Shown: positions 41,352 to 52,692, counted from the first letter of the stretch. The stretch: 64,000 nucleotides of DNA from Kordiimonas marina (GCF_023006325.1 NZ_JAINDF010000002.1:62001-126000); one strand, 5' to 3'. Numbers and translations are program-made. The notes: generated by a model not told the origin, from the letters alone.

Positions 41352-44027
41352 TTAGGCGGCGAGGCGGCGCAGCACATAGTGCAGGATGCCGCCGTTCCTA
41401 TAATATTCATACTCGTTCTCGGTATCGATCCGGCACAGGGCCTTGATGGCCTTGGTGCTGCCGTCGGCGAAGTGGATGGTGACATCCACATCCTGCTGCG
41501 GCTTGATCGACCCTTCGATACCGGTGATATCGAAGGTTTCGGTGCCTGTGAGGCCGAGGCTTTCGCGGCCCTGCCCGTCCTTGAACTGCAAGGGCAGCAC
41601 GCCCATGCCGACGAGGTTGGAGCGGTGGATACGCTCGAAGCTTTCGGCGATCACGGCTTTGACGCCCAGAAGGTTGGTGCCCTTGGCGGCCCAGTCACGG
41701 CTCGATCCCGTGCCATATTCCTTGCCGCCGATGACGACGAGCGGAATACCGGCTTCCTGATATTTCATCGAGGCGTCGTATATCGACATGATGTCACCGT
41801 CCGGCTGATAGGTGGTCCAGCCGCCTTCGGTGCCCGGCGCCATCAGGTTGCGCAGGCGAATGTTGGCGAATGTCCCGCGCATCATGACTTCGTGGTTGCC
41901 CCGGCGCGAGCCGTAGCTGTTGAAGTCGGCGACCTGAACACCCTTGCCCTGGAGGTATTTGCCGGCGGGGCTGTCCGGCTTGATGGCCCCGGCGGGCGAG
42001 ATATGGTCGGTGGTGATGCTGTCGCCCAGAAGCGCGAGCGGACGGGCACCCAGAACGTTGTGGGTGTCGTCAACATGCTGGGTCATGCCGACGAAGTAGG
42101 GCGGATGCTGGACGTAGGTGCTGTCCTTGTTCCAGTCATAGGTCTCACCCTCGGCAACCGGGATCGCCTGCCATTCGGGCGTGCCTTCGAAGACGTTGGC
42201 ATAGCGCTCGATGAACATGTCACGGGTCAGCGACTTGGCGATGGCCTGGTGGACTTCATGGTTGGTCGGCCAGATATCCTTGAGATAGACATCGTTGCCG
42301 TCTTTGTCCTGGCCGAGCGGCTCGGTGGTGATGTTGATACGCATGGAGCCTGCGATCGCGTAGGCGACCACAAGGGGCGGCGAAGCCAGATAGTTGGCCT
42401 TCAGGTCCTGGCTCACGCGGCCTTCGAAGTTCCGGTTACCCGAAAGGACGGAGGCACACACCATGTCGTTCGCGTTGATGGCCTTGGAGATCGGGGCGTC
42501 CAAGGGGCCCGAGTTACCGATACAGGTGGTGCAGCCATAGCCCACAAGGTTGAAGCCGAGCGCGTCCAGATGCTCGGTCAGACCGGCCTTCTCCAGATAG
42601 TCGGTCACAACCTGGGAGCCCGGCGCCAGCGAGGTTTTGACCCACGGCTTGCGCTCGAGGCCGAGCGCATGGGCCTTCTTGGCGACGAGGCCAGCAGCGA
42701 TCAGCACACCCGGGTTCGAGGTGTTGGTGCAGCTGGTGATCGCCGCGATGCAGACATCCCCGTTGGTGAGCTTATAGTCTTCGCCTTCAACATCGTAGGA
42801 GGCCGACGCGTCCTTGCCGAAGTCTTCGAGAACCTTGTCGAATTCGGCGGCCGCAGTCGCCAGTTCCACGCGGTCCTGCGGGCGTTTGGGGCCAGCAAGC
42901 GACGGCACGACGGTCGAGATATCCAGCTCAAGCGTGTCGGTGAACACCGGCTCGGGCGAGTCCGCGCCGCGCCACATGCCCTGTTCTTTGGCGTAGGCCT
43001 CGACCAGTTTCACACTTTCTGCGTCCCGGCCGGTGAAGGTCAGGTAATCCAGCGTCTGTTTGGAGATCGGGAAGAAGCCGCAGGTGGCGCCATATTCCGG
43101 CGCCATGTTGGCGATGGTCGCCTGGTCGGCCAGCGTCAGTTCATCAAGGCCTGAGCCGAAGAATTCGACGAATTTGCCGACAACGCCCTTCGCGCGCAGC
43201 ATCTGCACGACAGTGAGCACGAGGTCGGTGGCGGTGATGCCTTCCCGGAGCTTGCCGGTCAGCTTGAAGCCGACAACTTCCGGGATCAGCATGGAGACCG
43301 GCTGGCCGAGCATGGCGGCTTCGGCTTCGATACCACCGACACCCCAGCCGAGAACGGCGAGGCCGTTGACCATGGTGGTGTGGCTGTCGGTGCCGACGCA
43401 GGTATCCGGGTACGCCACCGTGCGGTCGCCGTCTTTATTGGTCCAGACCGTCTTGGCGAGATATTCCAGGTTCACCTGGTGGCAGATGCCGGTTCCCGGC
43501 GGAACGGCCGAGAAGTTATCCAGGCTGTTCTGGCCCCAACGCAGGAATTCATAGCGCTCGCGGTTGCGCTCCATCTCCAGGTGAACGTTTTCTTCAAACG
43601 CTTTCGGTGTGCCGAACTTGTCCACCATGACCGAGTGGTCGATCACCAGGTCGCATTTGGCGAGTGGGTTGATCTGCTTGGGGTCGCCGCCCATGGCCTT
43701 CATGGCGTCACGCATGGCGGCAAGGTCAACCACCGCGGGCACACCGGTGAAGTCCTGCATCAGAACCCGGGCCGGGCGGTAGGCGATCTCGTGGTTCATG
43801 CGTTGCTGTTTCTGCCAATCGGCCAGCGCCTGGATATCTTCCACTTTTACGGTGTCGCCATCTTCATAGCGGAGCAGGTTCTCGAGCAGAACCTTCAGCG
43901 TGTAGGGGAGGCGGGAGGTGTCGCCGATTTTGCCTTCTGCGGCCTTGAGACTAAAATAATCATATTCCTTGCCGTCCACCATAAGGGTGCGGCGGGTCTG
44001 CAAGGTATCTTGGGGTGCGGATGCCAT
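41352..44027 (-). CDS. acnA: Aconitate hydratase A
   Basis: An 891-aa aconitase of the AcnA/IRP1 type, converting citrate to isocitrate. The 4Fe-4S ligands are visible in [12 protein letters not shown] and [14 protein letters not shown]. Other landmarks are the N-terminal [35 protein letters not shown], the [15 protein letters not shown] loop, and the domain 4 swivel with [21 protein letters not shown] chose the ATG at 44027, preceded by GGAGGG; 17 further codons upstream are not aconitase-like. It is divergent from acnB, 216 bp apart. Confidence 0.97.
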   Translation of the reverse strand: MASAPQDTLQTRRTLMVDGKEYDYFSLKAAEGKIGDTSRLPYTLKVLLENLLRYEDGDTVKVEDIQALADWQKQQRMNHEIAYRPARVLMQDFTGVPAVVDLAAMRDAMKAMGGDPKQINPLAKCDLVIDHSVMVDKFGTPKAFEENVHLEMERNRERYEFLRWGQNSLDNFSAVPPGTGICHQVNLEYLAKTVWTNKDGDRTVAYPDTCVGTDSHTTMVNGLAVLGWGVGGIEAEAAMLGQPVSMLIPEVVGFKLTGKLREGITATDLVLTVVQMLRAKGVVGKFVEFFGSGLDELTLADQATIANMAPEYGATCGFFPISKQTLDYLTFTGRDAESVKLVEAYAKEQGMWRGADSPEPVFTDTLELDISTVVPSLAGPKRPQDRVELATAAAEFDKVLEDFGKDASASYDVEGEDYKLTNGDVCIAAITSCTNTSNPGVLIAAGLVAKKAHALGLERKPWVKTSLAPGSQVVTDYLEKAGLTEHLDALGFNLVGYGCTTCIGNSGPLDAPISKAINANDMVCASVLSGNRNFEGRVSQDLKANYLASPPLVVAYAIAGSMRINITTEPLGQDKDGNDVYLKDIWPTNHEVHQAIAKSLTRDMFIERYANVFEGTPEWQAIPVAEGETYDWNKDSTYVQHPPYFVGMTQHVDDTHNVLGARPLALLGDSITTDHISPAGAIKPDSPAGKYLQGKGVQVADFNSYGSRRGNHEVMMRGTFANIRLRNLMAPGTEGGWTTYQPDGDIMSIYDASMKYQEAGIPLVVIGGKEYGTGSSRDWAAKGTNLLGVKAVIAESFERIHRSNLVGMGVLPLQFKDGQGRESLGLTGTETFDITGIEGSIKPQQDVDVTIHFADGSTKAIKALCRIDTENEYEYYRNGGILHYVLRRLAA

Positions 44028-44129
44028 AAGGTAAGGCCCTCCAGTCAAAGGGGTTTGAAATAGGCCGGCTTTCTGCACTGTAAAGCGCTAAAATTGGCCG
44101 AAAACCGTTGTTATTTGCGCCGAACCATC

Positions 44130-44158
44130 TTGCAAGCAGGGGACTGTTGAAATAGTAT
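44130..44158 (+). promoter_or_regulatory. Promoter of acnB (predicted)
   Basis: TTGCAA (44130-44135), a 17-bp spacer, and TAGTAT (44153-44158), giving a leader of about 80 nt to the acnB ATG. Confidence 0.5.
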
Positions 44159-44243
44159 GCGCTGCCCCGCTTCTCCCTTGCTTGGCAGACTCCTCTGCGG
44201 CCCGGGTTTCAAGCTTCCTCTAACACTTTTTGTCAGGACAGTC

Positions 44244-47033
44244 ATGGGTTTGTACACTGAATATTTGAAAGAGATCGAAACGCGCAAAAGCCAGGGCTTG
44301 CATCCTAAGCCCATCGAAGATGGCGCGCTGGTAAAAGAGATCATTTCCCAGATCAAAGACCTCGCGAACGAACACCGGAAAGAGTCGCTCGAGTTCTTTA
44401 TCTACAACACCTTGCCAGGCACCACGAGCGCGGCCGGTGAGAAGGCAAAGTTTCTGAAGGATATTATCCTCGGGGACGCTGCCGTTGCGGAAATCTCGCA
44501 GGATTTTGCCTTTGAGCTCTTGTCACATATGAAGGGTGGCCCGTCGGTTGAGGTTCTTCTCGACCTGGCGCTTGGGGATGATGCAGCGATTGCCGCGAAA
44601 GCAGCTGACGTCCTTAAGACGCAGGTTTTCCTGTATGAAGCGGATACGGACCGGCTGGCTAAGGCCTATGCTGACGGCAGTGCCGTCGCCAAGGACCTTC
44701 TGGAAAGCTACGCGAAGGCTGAGTTCTTCACCAAGCTGCCTGCCATTGACGAAGAGATCAAGGTTGTCACCTACGTTGCCGCGGAAGGCGATGTGTCCAC
44801 CGATCTTCTTTCGCCGGGCAACCAAGCGCACTCCCGCTCGGACCGTGAACTGCACGGCAAATGCATGATCTCGGAAGAGGCGCAGGCGGAAATCGTCGCG
44901 CTCCAGAAACAGCACCCGGACGCACGCGTGATGCTGGTTGCCGAAAAGGGCACCATGGGCGTGGGCTCGTCCCGCATGTCCGGCGTGAACAACGTGGCGC
45001 TTTGGACCGGCCGACCCGCCAGCCCCTATGTTCCTTTCGTGAACATCGCCCCCATCGTTGGCGGCACCAACGGTATCTCGCCGATCTTCCTGACAACGGT
45101 TGGCGTGACCGGCGGTATTGGCCTCGACCTCAAGAACTGGGTCAAGAAGCTGGACGCTGACGGCAAGCCGGTTCTGGACGAAAATGGCGATCCGGTTCTG
45201 GAGCAGGTCTATTCCGTAGACACCGGCACGGTTCTCACCATCAACACCAAGACCAAGAAGCTGTATAACGAAGCTGGCGACAAAGAACTTGTCGATATCT
45301 CGTCGGCGCTGACCTCGCCGAAGGTGGAATTCATCAAGGCGGGCGGTTCCTATGCGGTTGTCTTCGGCAAAAAGCTGCAAAGCTTCGCGGCTGAAACGCT
45401 GGGCATCAGTACGCCTGCCGTTTATGCGGCTTCCAAGGAAATCTCCCATGAGGGCCAGGGCCTGACGGCTGTTGAAAAAATCTTCAACAAGAACGCCGTG
45501 GGCGTGACGCCGGGCAAAGTGCTGCACGCCGGTTCCGACGTTCGCGTGAAAGTGAATATCGTTGGCTCGCAGGACACCACCGGCCTGATGACGGCCCAGG
45601 AACTGGAAGCCATGGCGGCGACGGTTATCTCGCCCACGGTTGACGGTGCTTACCAGTCCGGCTGTCACACCGCGTCTGTGTGGGACAAGAAAGCCCAGGC
45701 GAACATTCCGAAGCTGATGAGCTTCATGAACAAGTTCGGCCTGATCACCGCGCGCGATCCGAAGGGCGTTTATGCGCCGATGACCGACGTGATCCACAAG
45801 GTCCTCAACGACATCACCGTTGACGACTGGGCTGTGATCATCGGCGGCGACAGCCACACCCGCATGTCCAAGGGCGTTGCCTTCGGGGCCGACTCGGGCA
45901 CCGTGGCGCTGGCGCTGGCAACCGGTGAAGCCACCATGCCGATCCCGGAATCGGTCAAGGTGACCTTCAAGGGCACCCTGAAGGACCATATGGATTTCCG
46001 CGACGTGGTGCACGCAACCCAGGCACAGATGCTGAAGCAGTTCGGCGATAACGTCTTCCAGGGCCGCGTGATTGAAGTGCACATCGGCACCCTGATTTCC
46101 GACCAGGCCTTCACCTTCACCGACTGGACGGCAGAGATGAAGGCGAAAGCCTCCATCTGTATTTCCGAGGACGAGACGCTGATCAAGTCGCTCGAAATCT
46201 CCAAGAGCCGTATCCAGATCATGATCGACAAGGGCATGGAAAATGCTGCGGGCACGCTCCACGGCCTGATCAAGATTGCCGACAAGCGCATTGCCGAAAT
46301 CAAGTCGGGTGAGAAGCCGGCGCTGGCGCCTGACGACAATGCCAAATATGCCGCCGAGTTCGTAGTGGACCTGGACCAGATCGTCGAGCCGATGATCGCC
46401 GACCCGGATGTGAACAACGCCGACGTCTCCAAGCGCTATACCCACGACACGATCCGCCCGGTTTCCTTCTACAAGGGCGAGAAGCAGGTCGACTTGGGCT
46501 TTGTCGGCTCCTGCATGGTGCACAAAGGCGATATGAAAATTGTCGCCCAGATGCTCCGCAACATCGAGAAGCAGAACGGTACGGTGGAGTTCAAGGCACC
46601 GCTCGTGATCGCGCCGCCGACCTACAACATCGTTGATGAACTGAAGGCTGAAGGCGACTGGGCCGTTCTGCAGAAATATGCCGGCTTTGAGTTTGACGAT
46701 ACGGCGCCAAAACATACGGCCCGCACCCAGTATGAAAACACCCTGTATCTGGAACGCCCGGGCTGTAACCTCTGCATGGGTAACCAGGAAAAGGCTGAAA
46801 AGGGCGACACCGTCATGGCGACGTCCACGCGCCTGTTCCAGGGTCGGGTTGTTGAGGATTCGGCCAATAAAAAGGGTGAATCGCTCCTGGCTTCCACGCC
46901 TGTTGTCGTGCTCTCGACGATCCTCGGCCGGACGCCCAAGATCGAAGAGTATGAAGCCGCGGTTGAGGGTATCAACCTCACGCATTTTGCGCCGCCGCTC
47001 GGCAAACCGCCGGTGACTGCACTGCATCACTAA
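44244..47033 (+). CDS. acnB: Bifunctional aconitate hydratase 2 / 2-methylisocitrate dehydratase
   Basis: A 929-aa AcnB, longer than the 865-aa E. coli enzyme. The N-terminal HEAT-like domain (about 1-160) is specific to AcnB; the swivel domain (about 165-390) has GVGSSRMSGVNN. Catalytic region landmarks are VGSQDTTGLMTAQELEAMAA, SGCHTASVW, GGDSHTRMSKGVAFGADSG, FVGSCMVHKGDMKI and the cluster ligands in RPGCNLCMGNQEKA. The extra length sits mainly around residues 310-370 in an Asp/Lys-rich insertion. The ATG at 44244 has AGGA just upstream. A strong terminator follows. Confidence 0.95.
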   Translation: MGLYTEYLKEIETRKSQGLHPKPIEDGALVKEIISQIKDLANEHRKESLEFFIYNTLPGTTSAAGEKAKFLKDIILGDAAVAEISQDFAFELLSHMKGGPSVEVLLDLALGDDAAIAAKAADVLKTQVFLYEADTDRLAKAYADGSAVAKDLLESYAKAEFFTKLPAIDEEIKVVTYVAAEGDVSTDLLSPGNQAHSRSDRELHGKCMISEEAQAEIVALQKQHPDARVMLVAEKGTMGVGSSRMSGVNNVALWTGRPASPYVPFVNIAPIVGGTNGISPIFLTTVGVTGGIGLDLKNWVKKLDADGKPVLDENGDPVLEQVYSVDTGTVLTINTKTKKLYNEAGDKELVDISSALTSPKVEFIKAGGSYAVVFGKKLQSFAAETLGISTPAVYAASKEISHEGQGLTAVEKIFNKNAVGVTPGKVLHAGSDVRVKVNIVGSQDTTGLMTAQELEAMAATVISPTVDGAYQSGCHTASVWDKKAQANIPKLMSFMNKFGLITARDPKGVYAPMTDVIHKVLNDITVDDWAVIIGGDSHTRMSKGVAFGADSGTVALALATGEATMPIPESVKVTFKGTLKDHMDFRDVVHATQAQMLKQFGDNVFQGRVIEVHIGTLISDQAFTFTDWTAEMKAKASICISEDETLIKSLEISKSRIQIMIDKGMENAAGTLHGLIKIADKRIAEIKSGEKPALAPDDNAKYAAEFVVDLDQIVEPMIADPDVNNADVSKRYTHDTIRPVSFYKGEKQVDLGFVGSCMVHKGDMKIVAQMLRNIEKQNGTVEFKAPLVIAPPTYNIVDELKAEGDWAVLQKYAGFEFDDTAPKHTARTQYENTLYLERPGCNLCMGNQEKAEKGDTVMATSTRLFQGRVVEDSANKKGESLLASTPVVVLSTILGRTPKIEEYEAAVEGINLTHFAPPLGKPPVTALHH

Positions 47034-47087
47034 TCACGGGTTCGGGCATCCTCGGGCATCCCCGGGGTTACCTGACGACAAGACAAT

Positions 47088-47125
47088 CCGGCAGCGTGCC
47101 TCGTGTGCGCTGCCGGTTTCTTTTT
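47088..47125 (+). terminator. Rho-independent terminator of acnB
   Basis: Perfect 9-bp stem CCGGCAGCG/CGCTGCCGG (47088-47096 with 47108-47116) followed by TTTCTTTTT. Confidence 0.9.
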
Positions 47126-47299
47126 CTGCACAAATGGTCTCTGCTTCACGGTCGGGCCGGTCGCAGTCCTCTGTGTGCTACAAAAAGATGTGAACGAAGA
47201 AGCCCTTGTCCCCATGCCCCTTACGCGGCAATAAAGCTTACTTAACTCCCGGCCTCTGTATAAGGACGCTTGGGGGCTTTTGGCAGGGGGCGGAAGTCT

Positions 47300-48067
47300 G
47301 TGCGTGTATTGCTATCATTCATTCTGGGGGTCGTAGGCCTTGCCGTGCCAGCGGTTGCGGCCGACAGCCTGACGATTACCTATTATGATTATCCACCCAA
47401 GATGACGATCGTGGGTGGTAAGCCGGCAGGTGCGCGTATCGATCAGATGACGGAAATCGTCGAAGCCGCCGGTTTGAAGGTGCGTTGGCTCAAGGCATCC
47501 ATCAGCCAAGAAGCCGATATGCTGAATGCGGGAAAGCGAACTTTCTGTGCGACCGGGCGCAGTTATACGCCGGACCGCGCGAAGCGCTGGGTTTTCCTGC
47601 CTTATTATCTGGATGCTTTATCCGAACATGTGATTGTTGCCCGCACGGAAGATGCAGCTCGGATTCGTAAGTTAAAGACCGTTTCGGCTGTGTTGGCGGA
47701 CAAAAGTCTGACCGGTGTTCTGTTGCAGAACTATCTCTATGGACCGGTGGTGGACCCGATCCTGGCCAAAGGGCTTCCATGGGTCAGCCGTCAGGCGAAC
47801 ATGGTGGTGCAGGAAATTGACATGATCCGGTTGGGCCGCGCCCATTATACTATCGTGCCGGTTCAAAGCTGGCGGGCTTATCAGAAAGCGAACGATGGCG
47901 CGCGCGGGCTTGTCAGTATCGACACGTTTGGCGCCATGCCGCGGGACTCGCTCTATATCGCCTGTAGCCGGGCGCTTGATGCGGCTACGATCGCCGCGCT
48001 TGAAAATGCGATGGCGTCTCTCGGCTACCGTCCTGTTGACTTTGACAAGCTCCCTAAGGCACCCTGA
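47300..48067 (+). CDS. Periplasmic solute-binding protein family 3-like
   Basis: A 255-aa exported protein with a signal peptide (residues 1-20, VRVLLSFILGVVGLAVPAVA) and the fold pattern of family 3 extracellular solute-binding proteins: ITYYDYPPKMTIVGGKPAG, GARIDQMTEIVEAAGLKVRW and later LYIACSRALDAATIAALENA. No transporter genes adjoin it, so it may serve a sensor or an orphan role rather than an amino acid ABC importer. The start is most likely the GTG at 47300, with AGGGGG 9 nt upstream; a TTG at 47270 is also in frame but would spoil the signal peptide. Confidence 0.78.
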   Translation: MRVLLSFILGVVGLAVPAVAADSLTITYYDYPPKMTIVGGKPAGARIDQMTEIVEAAGLKVRWLKASISQEADMLNAGKRTFCATGRSYTPDRAKRWVFLPYYLDALSEHVIVARTEDAARIRKLKTVSAVLADKSLTGVLLQNYLYGPVVDPILAKGLPWVSRQANMVVQEIDMIRLGRAHYTIVPVQSWRAYQKANDGARGLVSIDTFGAMPRDSLYIACSRALDAATIAALENAMASLGYRPVDFDKLPKAP

Positions 48068-48185
48068 GGCTAGGTTTTACGCCTGACATCGTTTGGGGGG
48101 CTTGGAAATTTACCAAACCCTTACCATTTTAGGTATATGATGTCTGTGCGAGGCGCGGAACGCGCCATGTTTGGGAGTATATTGC

Positions 48186-48305
48186 ATGACCGCAGAAATT
48201 CTGGCCCTTGCTCTTCTGGCTTTGACGGCTGCCGCCGCTTTTAAAGTGGCCCGTCCGACGCCGCGCCGCGTGCCGGTGCGCGTGAAGAACCGCCGCCAGC
48301 CCTAA
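48186..48305 (+). CDS. 39-aa membrane peptide, unknown
   Basis: A very short gene: MTAEILALALLALTAAAAFK followed by a basic tail rich in Arg and Pro (VARPTPRRVPVRVKNRRQP). One membrane helix plus a positive C-terminus. It has GGGAG about 9 nt before the ATG, and a possible -10 (TATATGAT near 48133) upstream. No family is recognised. Coding is suggested by the ribosome site, the helix and lack of another explanation for the 300-bp stretch between the binding protein gene and bolA. Confidence 0.5.
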   Translation: MTAEILALALLALTAAAAFKVARPTPRRVPVRVKNRRQP

Positions 48306-48370
48306 ACTAGTTTTCAGCCTTGGACGAACCCTGTGGCATGGTGTCTCAGGGCCATGTTTTTAGGCAAACT

Positions 48371-48637
48371 TCAGGCAGGCAGGTCGGCTTTGACCGACAG
48401 GGCATGAACAGGTCCCGCAAGCTCTTCCTTCAAGACAGACATCACCATACGCTGACGCTCCAGCCGGCTTTTGCCTTCAAAGGCTTGGCTGGTGATTTCG
48501 ACCCGAAAATGGCTCTCGCCGCCTTCCCTGTAGCCGCCATGGCCCCGATGCCGTTCCGACTCGTCGATCACGGCGAGTTCAACAGGCGCGAGCGCCTCAG
48601 TGAGTTTTTTTTCGATAATTCTGGTGACTTCGCCCAT
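48371..48637 (-). CDS. bolA: BolA family protein
   Basis: An 88-aa BolA/IbaG-type protein. Family features are the N-terminal RIIEKKLTEALAPVELAVID, then ESERHRGHGGYREGGESHF with the conserved His of the metal-binding loop, and the helix-turn-helix-like SRLERQRMVMSVLKEEL. BolA proteins partner monothiol glutaredoxins in Fe-S handling and may bind DNA. It is divergent from cobS, an arrangement seen in other alphaproteobacteria. Confidence 0.95.
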   Translation of the reverse strand: MGEVTRIIEKKLTEALAPVELAVIDESERHRGHGGYREGGESHFRVEITSQAFEGKSRLERQRMVMSVLKEELAGPVHALSVKADLPA

Positions 48638-48779
48638 AACTGCCTTACTTTCACTCGATTGAAGCCGGAATTTTCATACGTTCCAAGTTGGCCCGGCCAC
48701 TGGTAAATGCTTATGGCATTCTTTAGACTGGTGATCAAAACCGATCTGACATGTGCCGAATTGACAAGAGGATGAGTAA

Positions 48780-49778
48780 ATGACCGCCATCGCGGCCGAG
48801 AAATTGCCGAGTTTGACCCTGCCTGAAGAGAAAGTGTCCGTTCGGGAGACCTTCGGGCTCGATTTCGATATGGAAGTTCCGGCCTTTGCCGAACGTACCG
48901 AACATGTGCCGGACATCGACCCGACCTATGTGTTCGATCCCGACACCACGCTCGCCATCCTTGCGGGTTTCGCCCATAACCGCCGGGTGATGATCCAGGG
49001 CTATCACGGTACGGGTAAATCGACTCACATCGAACAGGTTGCGGCGCGCCTCAACTGGCCGACCATCCGCGTCAACCTCGATAGCCACATCAGCCGGATC
49101 GACCTTGTCGGCAAGGACGCGATCGTGCTCCGGGACGGCAAGCAGGTTACCGAATTCCAGGAAGGCATCCTGCCGTGGGCGCTGCAGAACCCGACCGCGA
49201 TCGTGTTCGATGAATATGACGCCGGCCGCCCGGACGTGATGTTCGTGATCCAGCGTGTGTTGGAGGTTGAAGGCAAGCTCACGCTTCTCGATCAGAACCG
49301 CGTTATCCGCCCGCACCCGGCGTTCCGTATCTTCGCGACCTCGAACACCGTGGGCCTCGGCGATACCACCGGGCTTTATCACGGCACGCAGCAGATCAAC
49401 CAGGGCCAGATGGACCGCTGGAACATCGTGGCCACCCTCAACTATCTGCCGCATGACACGGAAACCAATATCATCCTCGCCAAGGAAACCGGCTACGACA
49501 CCGATGAAGGCCGCATGATCATCGGCAATATGGTGCGCGTCGCGGATCTCAGCCGCACCGGCTTCATGGCGGGCGATATTTCCACCGTCATGAGCCCGCG
49601 GACCGTGCTCACCTGGGCGCAGAACGCCCGCATCTTCGGTGATGTCGACTTCGCGTTCCGGGTCAGCTTCCTCAACAAGTGCGATGAAGCCGAGCGTCCG
49701 ATCGTGGCGGAATATTACCAGCGTTCTTTCGGTACCGAGCTTAAGGAATCGGCAGCTAACCTGGTTATCGGCGCTTAA
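48780..49778 (+). CDS. cobS: Cobaltochelatase subunit CobS
   Basis: A 332-aa AAA+ ATPase of the aerobic cobaltochelatase (CobNST), which inserts cobalt into hydrogenobyrinate diamide for cobalamin synthesis. Walker A is [18 protein letters not shown], Walker B is [13 protein letters not shown], and the sensor region [14 protein letters not shown] follows. The N-terminal [16 protein letters not shown] is typical. Length agrees with CobS. cobT follows after 20 bp. CobN and the rest of the pathway are not in the window. Confidence 0.96.
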   Translation: MTAIAAEKLPSLTLPEEKVSVRETFGLDFDMEVPAFAERTEHVPDIDPTYVFDPDTTLAILAGFAHNRRVMIQGYHGTGKSTHIEQVAARLNWPTIRVNLDSHISRIDLVGKDAIVLRDGKQVTEFQEGILPWALQNPTAIVFDEYDAGRPDVMFVIQRVLEVEGKLTLLDQNRVIRPHPAFRIFATSNTVGLGDTTGLYHGTQQINQGQMDRWNIVATLNYLPHDTETNIILAKETGYDTDEGRMIIGNMVRVADLSRTGFMAGDISTVMSPRTVLTWAQNARIFGDVDFAFRVSFLNKCDEAERPIVAEYYQRSFGTELKESAANLVIGA

Positions 49779-49798
49779 GGGCGTTTTCGGAGCCCATC

Positions 49799-51658
49799 AT
49801 GGCTGACGGCAGTAACAATTCCAAAGAAGTGTTCGAGCAGGCGCTCGCGGCCGCCACCCGTGCGGTGGCGGAGGACAAGGCCATGGAGGTCAAGTTCACC
49901 GCAGACATGCCGGGCATGACGGGCGAGGAAGTCCGCGTGCCCTATCTGCCGCATAAGGTGAAGGCCCGCGATATCGCCGAAGTGCGCGGCCAGGCCGACT
50001 CGCTCGCGCTCAAGCACCGCTATCACGATGCCAAGCTCCACAGTAAACTGGCCCCTGGCGGCAGCCTTGCCCGCGCGGTGTTCGATGCGGTCGAAGACGC
50101 GCGCGTGGAAGCCATCGGCGCCCGCCAGATGCCGGGCATGAAAGCCAACCTTGGGGCCTTGGCCGAAAAGAAAGCGCTGGAGGCTGGCCTCGGCCGTCCG
50201 TCATCGGATGAAAGCGGCCGGCTTGCCCATGTTCTGGGCCTTCTCGTCCGGGAGAAACTGACCGGTGCGCCGCCGCCTGAATCCGCCGTGGTCGCGGTCG
50301 AAAGCCAGCGCAAATGGCTGGAAGAAAGCGTCGGGCATCTCCTGGGCCAGCTTGAAGGCAAGCTCGGTGACCAGAAGGGCTCCGCCATTCTCAGCCGCAC
50401 CATCATCGCCGAGCTGATCGGCGGTGAGGACGGGCAAAGCGAAAGCGAAGACCAGCCGGAACCCAACGCCGAGGATGACGGCACCTCGCCCGAAAGCCAG
50501 GACGGCGAACCGGGAACGGAAGAAGGTGACGAATCGCAAGGCGCTGAGTCGTCGGAGGATGGCGAGGGCGAAACCGCTGATGATGACGCGTCATCCGAAG
50601 CAGCGCTCGACGAAATGGACGATACCGAAGGGGAAGCCGGCGAAGGCAAGCATGAAGGCAGCATTCCGTGGCGGCCTAACCGCCCGCTCGACAGCCTGCC
50701 GGACATGCCGTTCTATAAGGTCTTCACCGAGGAGTTCGATGAGGTTGTGAAGGCTGAGGAGCTGTGCGACCTCGATGAGCTCGAACGCCTGAGGAAATAT
50801 CTCGACCAGCAGATGGCGCACTTGTCCGGTGCCGTCTCCAAGCTGGCGAACCGCTTGCAGCGGCGCCTGTTGGCACAACAGCGCCGCCATTGGCAGTTCG
50901 ACCTTGAGGAAGGCATCCTGGATGCCGGGCGCCTCGCGCGCGTGGTGTCCGCGCCCACCAAGCCGCTTTCCTACAAGCTGGAGTCTGACACCGAGTTCAA
51001 GGACACGGTGGTAACGCTGCTCCTGGATAACTCCGGCTCCATGCGGGGCCGGCCGATTTCCATCGCCGCCATTTCGGCGGATATTCTCGCGCGTACGCTG
51101 GAACGCTGCGGCGTGAAGGTGGAAATCCTCGGCTTCACCACCAAGGCCTGGAAGGGTGGGCAGAGCCGCGAGAAATGGCTGCAGGCCGACAGGCCCAAGG
51201 CGCCCGGCCGCCTCAATGACCTCCGCCATATCATCTACAAAACCGCTGACGCGCCGTGGCGGCGCTCGCGCCGGAACCTTGGCCTGATGATGCGCGAAGG
51301 GCTCCTCAAGGAAAACATCGATGGCGAAGCGCTGATGTGGGCGCACAACCGCCTGATGGCGCGGTCGGAAGAGCGCCGCATCCTGATGGTGATCTCGGAT
51401 GGCGCCCCGGTCGATGACAGCACCTTGAGCGTCAACACAGGCACCTATCTTGAACTCCACCTCCGGCAGGTGATCAAATGGATCGAGGACCGCTCGCCGG
51501 TTGAACTGATCGCCATCGGCATCGGGCATGATGTCACGCGCTACTATAAGCGCGCGGTGACCATATTGGACGCCGAACAGCTCGGCGGCGCCATGACAGA
51601 ACAGCTCGCGTCTCTCTTTGAGGAGACGCCGCCCACCCCGCGGAGGATTCGCGCGTGA
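49799..51658 (+). CDS. cobT: Cobaltochelatase subunit CobT
   Basis: A 619-aa CobT. The N-terminal helical domain (about 1-205) is followed by a long acidic, low-complexity linker (about 207-285, rich in Asp, Glu, Ser) and a C-terminal von Willebrand A domain with the MIDAS motif [15 protein letters not shown] (about 405-420) and [16 protein letters not shown]. CobT pairs with CobS as the ATPase motor of the chelatase. The next gene starts with a GTG that overlaps its stop by 4 bp. Confidence 0.96.
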   Translation: MADGSNNSKEVFEQALAAATRAVAEDKAMEVKFTADMPGMTGEEVRVPYLPHKVKARDIAEVRGQADSLALKHRYHDAKLHSKLAPGGSLARAVFDAVEDARVEAIGARQMPGMKANLGALAEKKALEAGLGRPSSDESGRLAHVLGLLVREKLTGAPPPESAVVAVESQRKWLEESVGHLLGQLEGKLGDQKGSAILSRTIIAELIGGEDGQSESEDQPEPNAEDDGTSPESQDGEPGTEEGDESQGAESSEDGEGETADDDASSEAALDEMDDTEGEAGEGKHEGSIPWRPNRPLDSLPDMPFYKVFTEEFDEVVKAEELCDLDELERLRKYLDQQMAHLSGAVSKLANRLQRRLLAQQRRHWQFDLEEGILDAGRLARVVSAPTKPLSYKLESDTEFKDTVVTLLLDNSGSMRGRPISIAAISADILARTLERCGVKVEILGFTTKAWKGGQSREKWLQADRPKAPGRLNDLRHIIYKTADAPWRRSRRNLGLMMREGLLKENIDGEALMWAHNRLMARSEERRILMVISDGAPVDDSTLSVNTGTYLELHLRQVIKWIEDRSPVELIAIGIGHDVTRYYKRAVTILDAEQLGGAMTEQLASLFEETPPTPRRIRA

Positions 51659-52683
51659 AACGTTTGATGCAGCACAAAGGCAAGCTGGCGCTCCTTTTTC
51701 TGGCGGGGCTTGTGGCGGCTTATATCGTACTGCCGCACACGGGCCAGGCACAGACTGGTCTGGGCGAACGGCCGACGCATATCCAGGCGACCGCTATCCC
51801 GCTCAACACCGATGACCCTGCTGACCGCACGGTCGGCAAGCTGCAGTATGTCGCCGGCTGGGCCTTGAAGGCCGATGACCCGCGCTTCGGCGGCTGGTCC
51901 GGGCTCGTGGTGCGCCCGGGCGGCAAGAAGCTTGTGGCGATCAGCGATATCGGTGTCTGGCTGACGGCCGACCTGGACATGAGCGCGAAACAGCCGCTCA
52001 GCGACGCCAAGATCATTCCGTTTGAACCCGCGCAGGAACATGCGTCCAAATCGGCGTATGATTCCGAAAGCGTGATCGAGATGCCGAACGACACCTCGGC
52101 CGAGGGTCATTATATTGTCAGCTTCGAACAGAAGCACCGGCTGCATTATGCCGTGCCCGGTGGGCCTAACAGCCGCGCGCCTTATTCTGACGTGATCGAC
52201 TTTACCGGGGTTGAGAAAAACTCCGGCATGGAAGCCATCACCTGGATGCGCGGCGGCGCGGAAGACGGCAAGCTCTTGGTCTTCATCGAGGACCCGATCG
52301 ACGACAGTGGCAACATCCCCATGTGGCTTGCCGGGAAAACCCATGCCGACCGTCTATGGCTCGTCCCGCCCAAGGATTTTGCCGCCACCGATGCCGCGAC
52401 GCTTTCAAACGGCGATGTGCTTCTGCTCATGCGCTATTATTCACCGCTCAAGGGCAGTGCCGCCAAAATCCTCCGCATCAAGGCGGCGGACATCAAACCT
52501 GGTGCTGTGGTGCATGGCGAGCTGCTGGCGACCCTGCGGCCGCCCCTCAGCGTCGACAATATGGAAGGCCTGACGGTGATCGAACGGCCGAATGAGCCGC
52601 CGCTTCTCCTGATCATCTCGGACGATAATTTCCGCCTGACCCAGCGCACGCTTCTTATGGCCTTCACGCTGGGCGCCGGGTAA
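51655..52683 (+). CDS. Esterase-like activity of phytase family protein
   Basis: A 342-aa exported protein. A signal anchor or signal peptide lies at about residues 10-33. The body matches the 'esterase-like activity of phytase' family (PF13449), a beta-propeller: [22 protein letters not shown] at the first blade, the [20 protein letters not shown] region, [20 protein letters not shown], and [19 protein letters not shown]. The natural substrate is unknown. GTG start overlapping the cobT stop (GTGA) indicates translational coupling, as in related genomes where it follows cobT. Confidence 0.85.
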   Translation: MKRLMQHKGKLALLFLAGLVAAYIVLPHTGQAQTGLGERPTHIQATAIPLNTDDPADRTVGKLQYVAGWALKADDPRFGGWSGLVVRPGGKKLVAISDIGVWLTADLDMSAKQPLSDAKIIPFEPAQEHASKSAYDSESVIEMPNDTSAEGHYIVSFEQKHRLHYAVPGGPNSRAPYSDVIDFTGVEKNSGMEAITWMRGGAEDGKLLVFIEDPIDDSGNIPMWLAGKTHADRLWLVPPKDFAATDAATLSNGDVLLLMRYYSPLKGSAAKILRIKAADIKPGAVVHGELLATLRPPLSVDNMEGLTVIERPNEPPLLLIISDDNFRLTQRTLLMAFTLGAG

Positions 52684-52692
52684 GAAGGCCCG

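Noticed and set aside
44523-47030. An 835-codon open frame antisense to acnB
   Set aside because: It mirrors the codon phase of a GC-rich gene, has composition typical of antisense frames (His, Arg, Gly, Val rich) and no domain, whereas the plus strand encodes a clear AcnB.
48336-48357. Weak hairpin before a T-run after the 39-aa gene
   Set aside because: Only five to six pairs with a G-U end; too weak to call a terminator.
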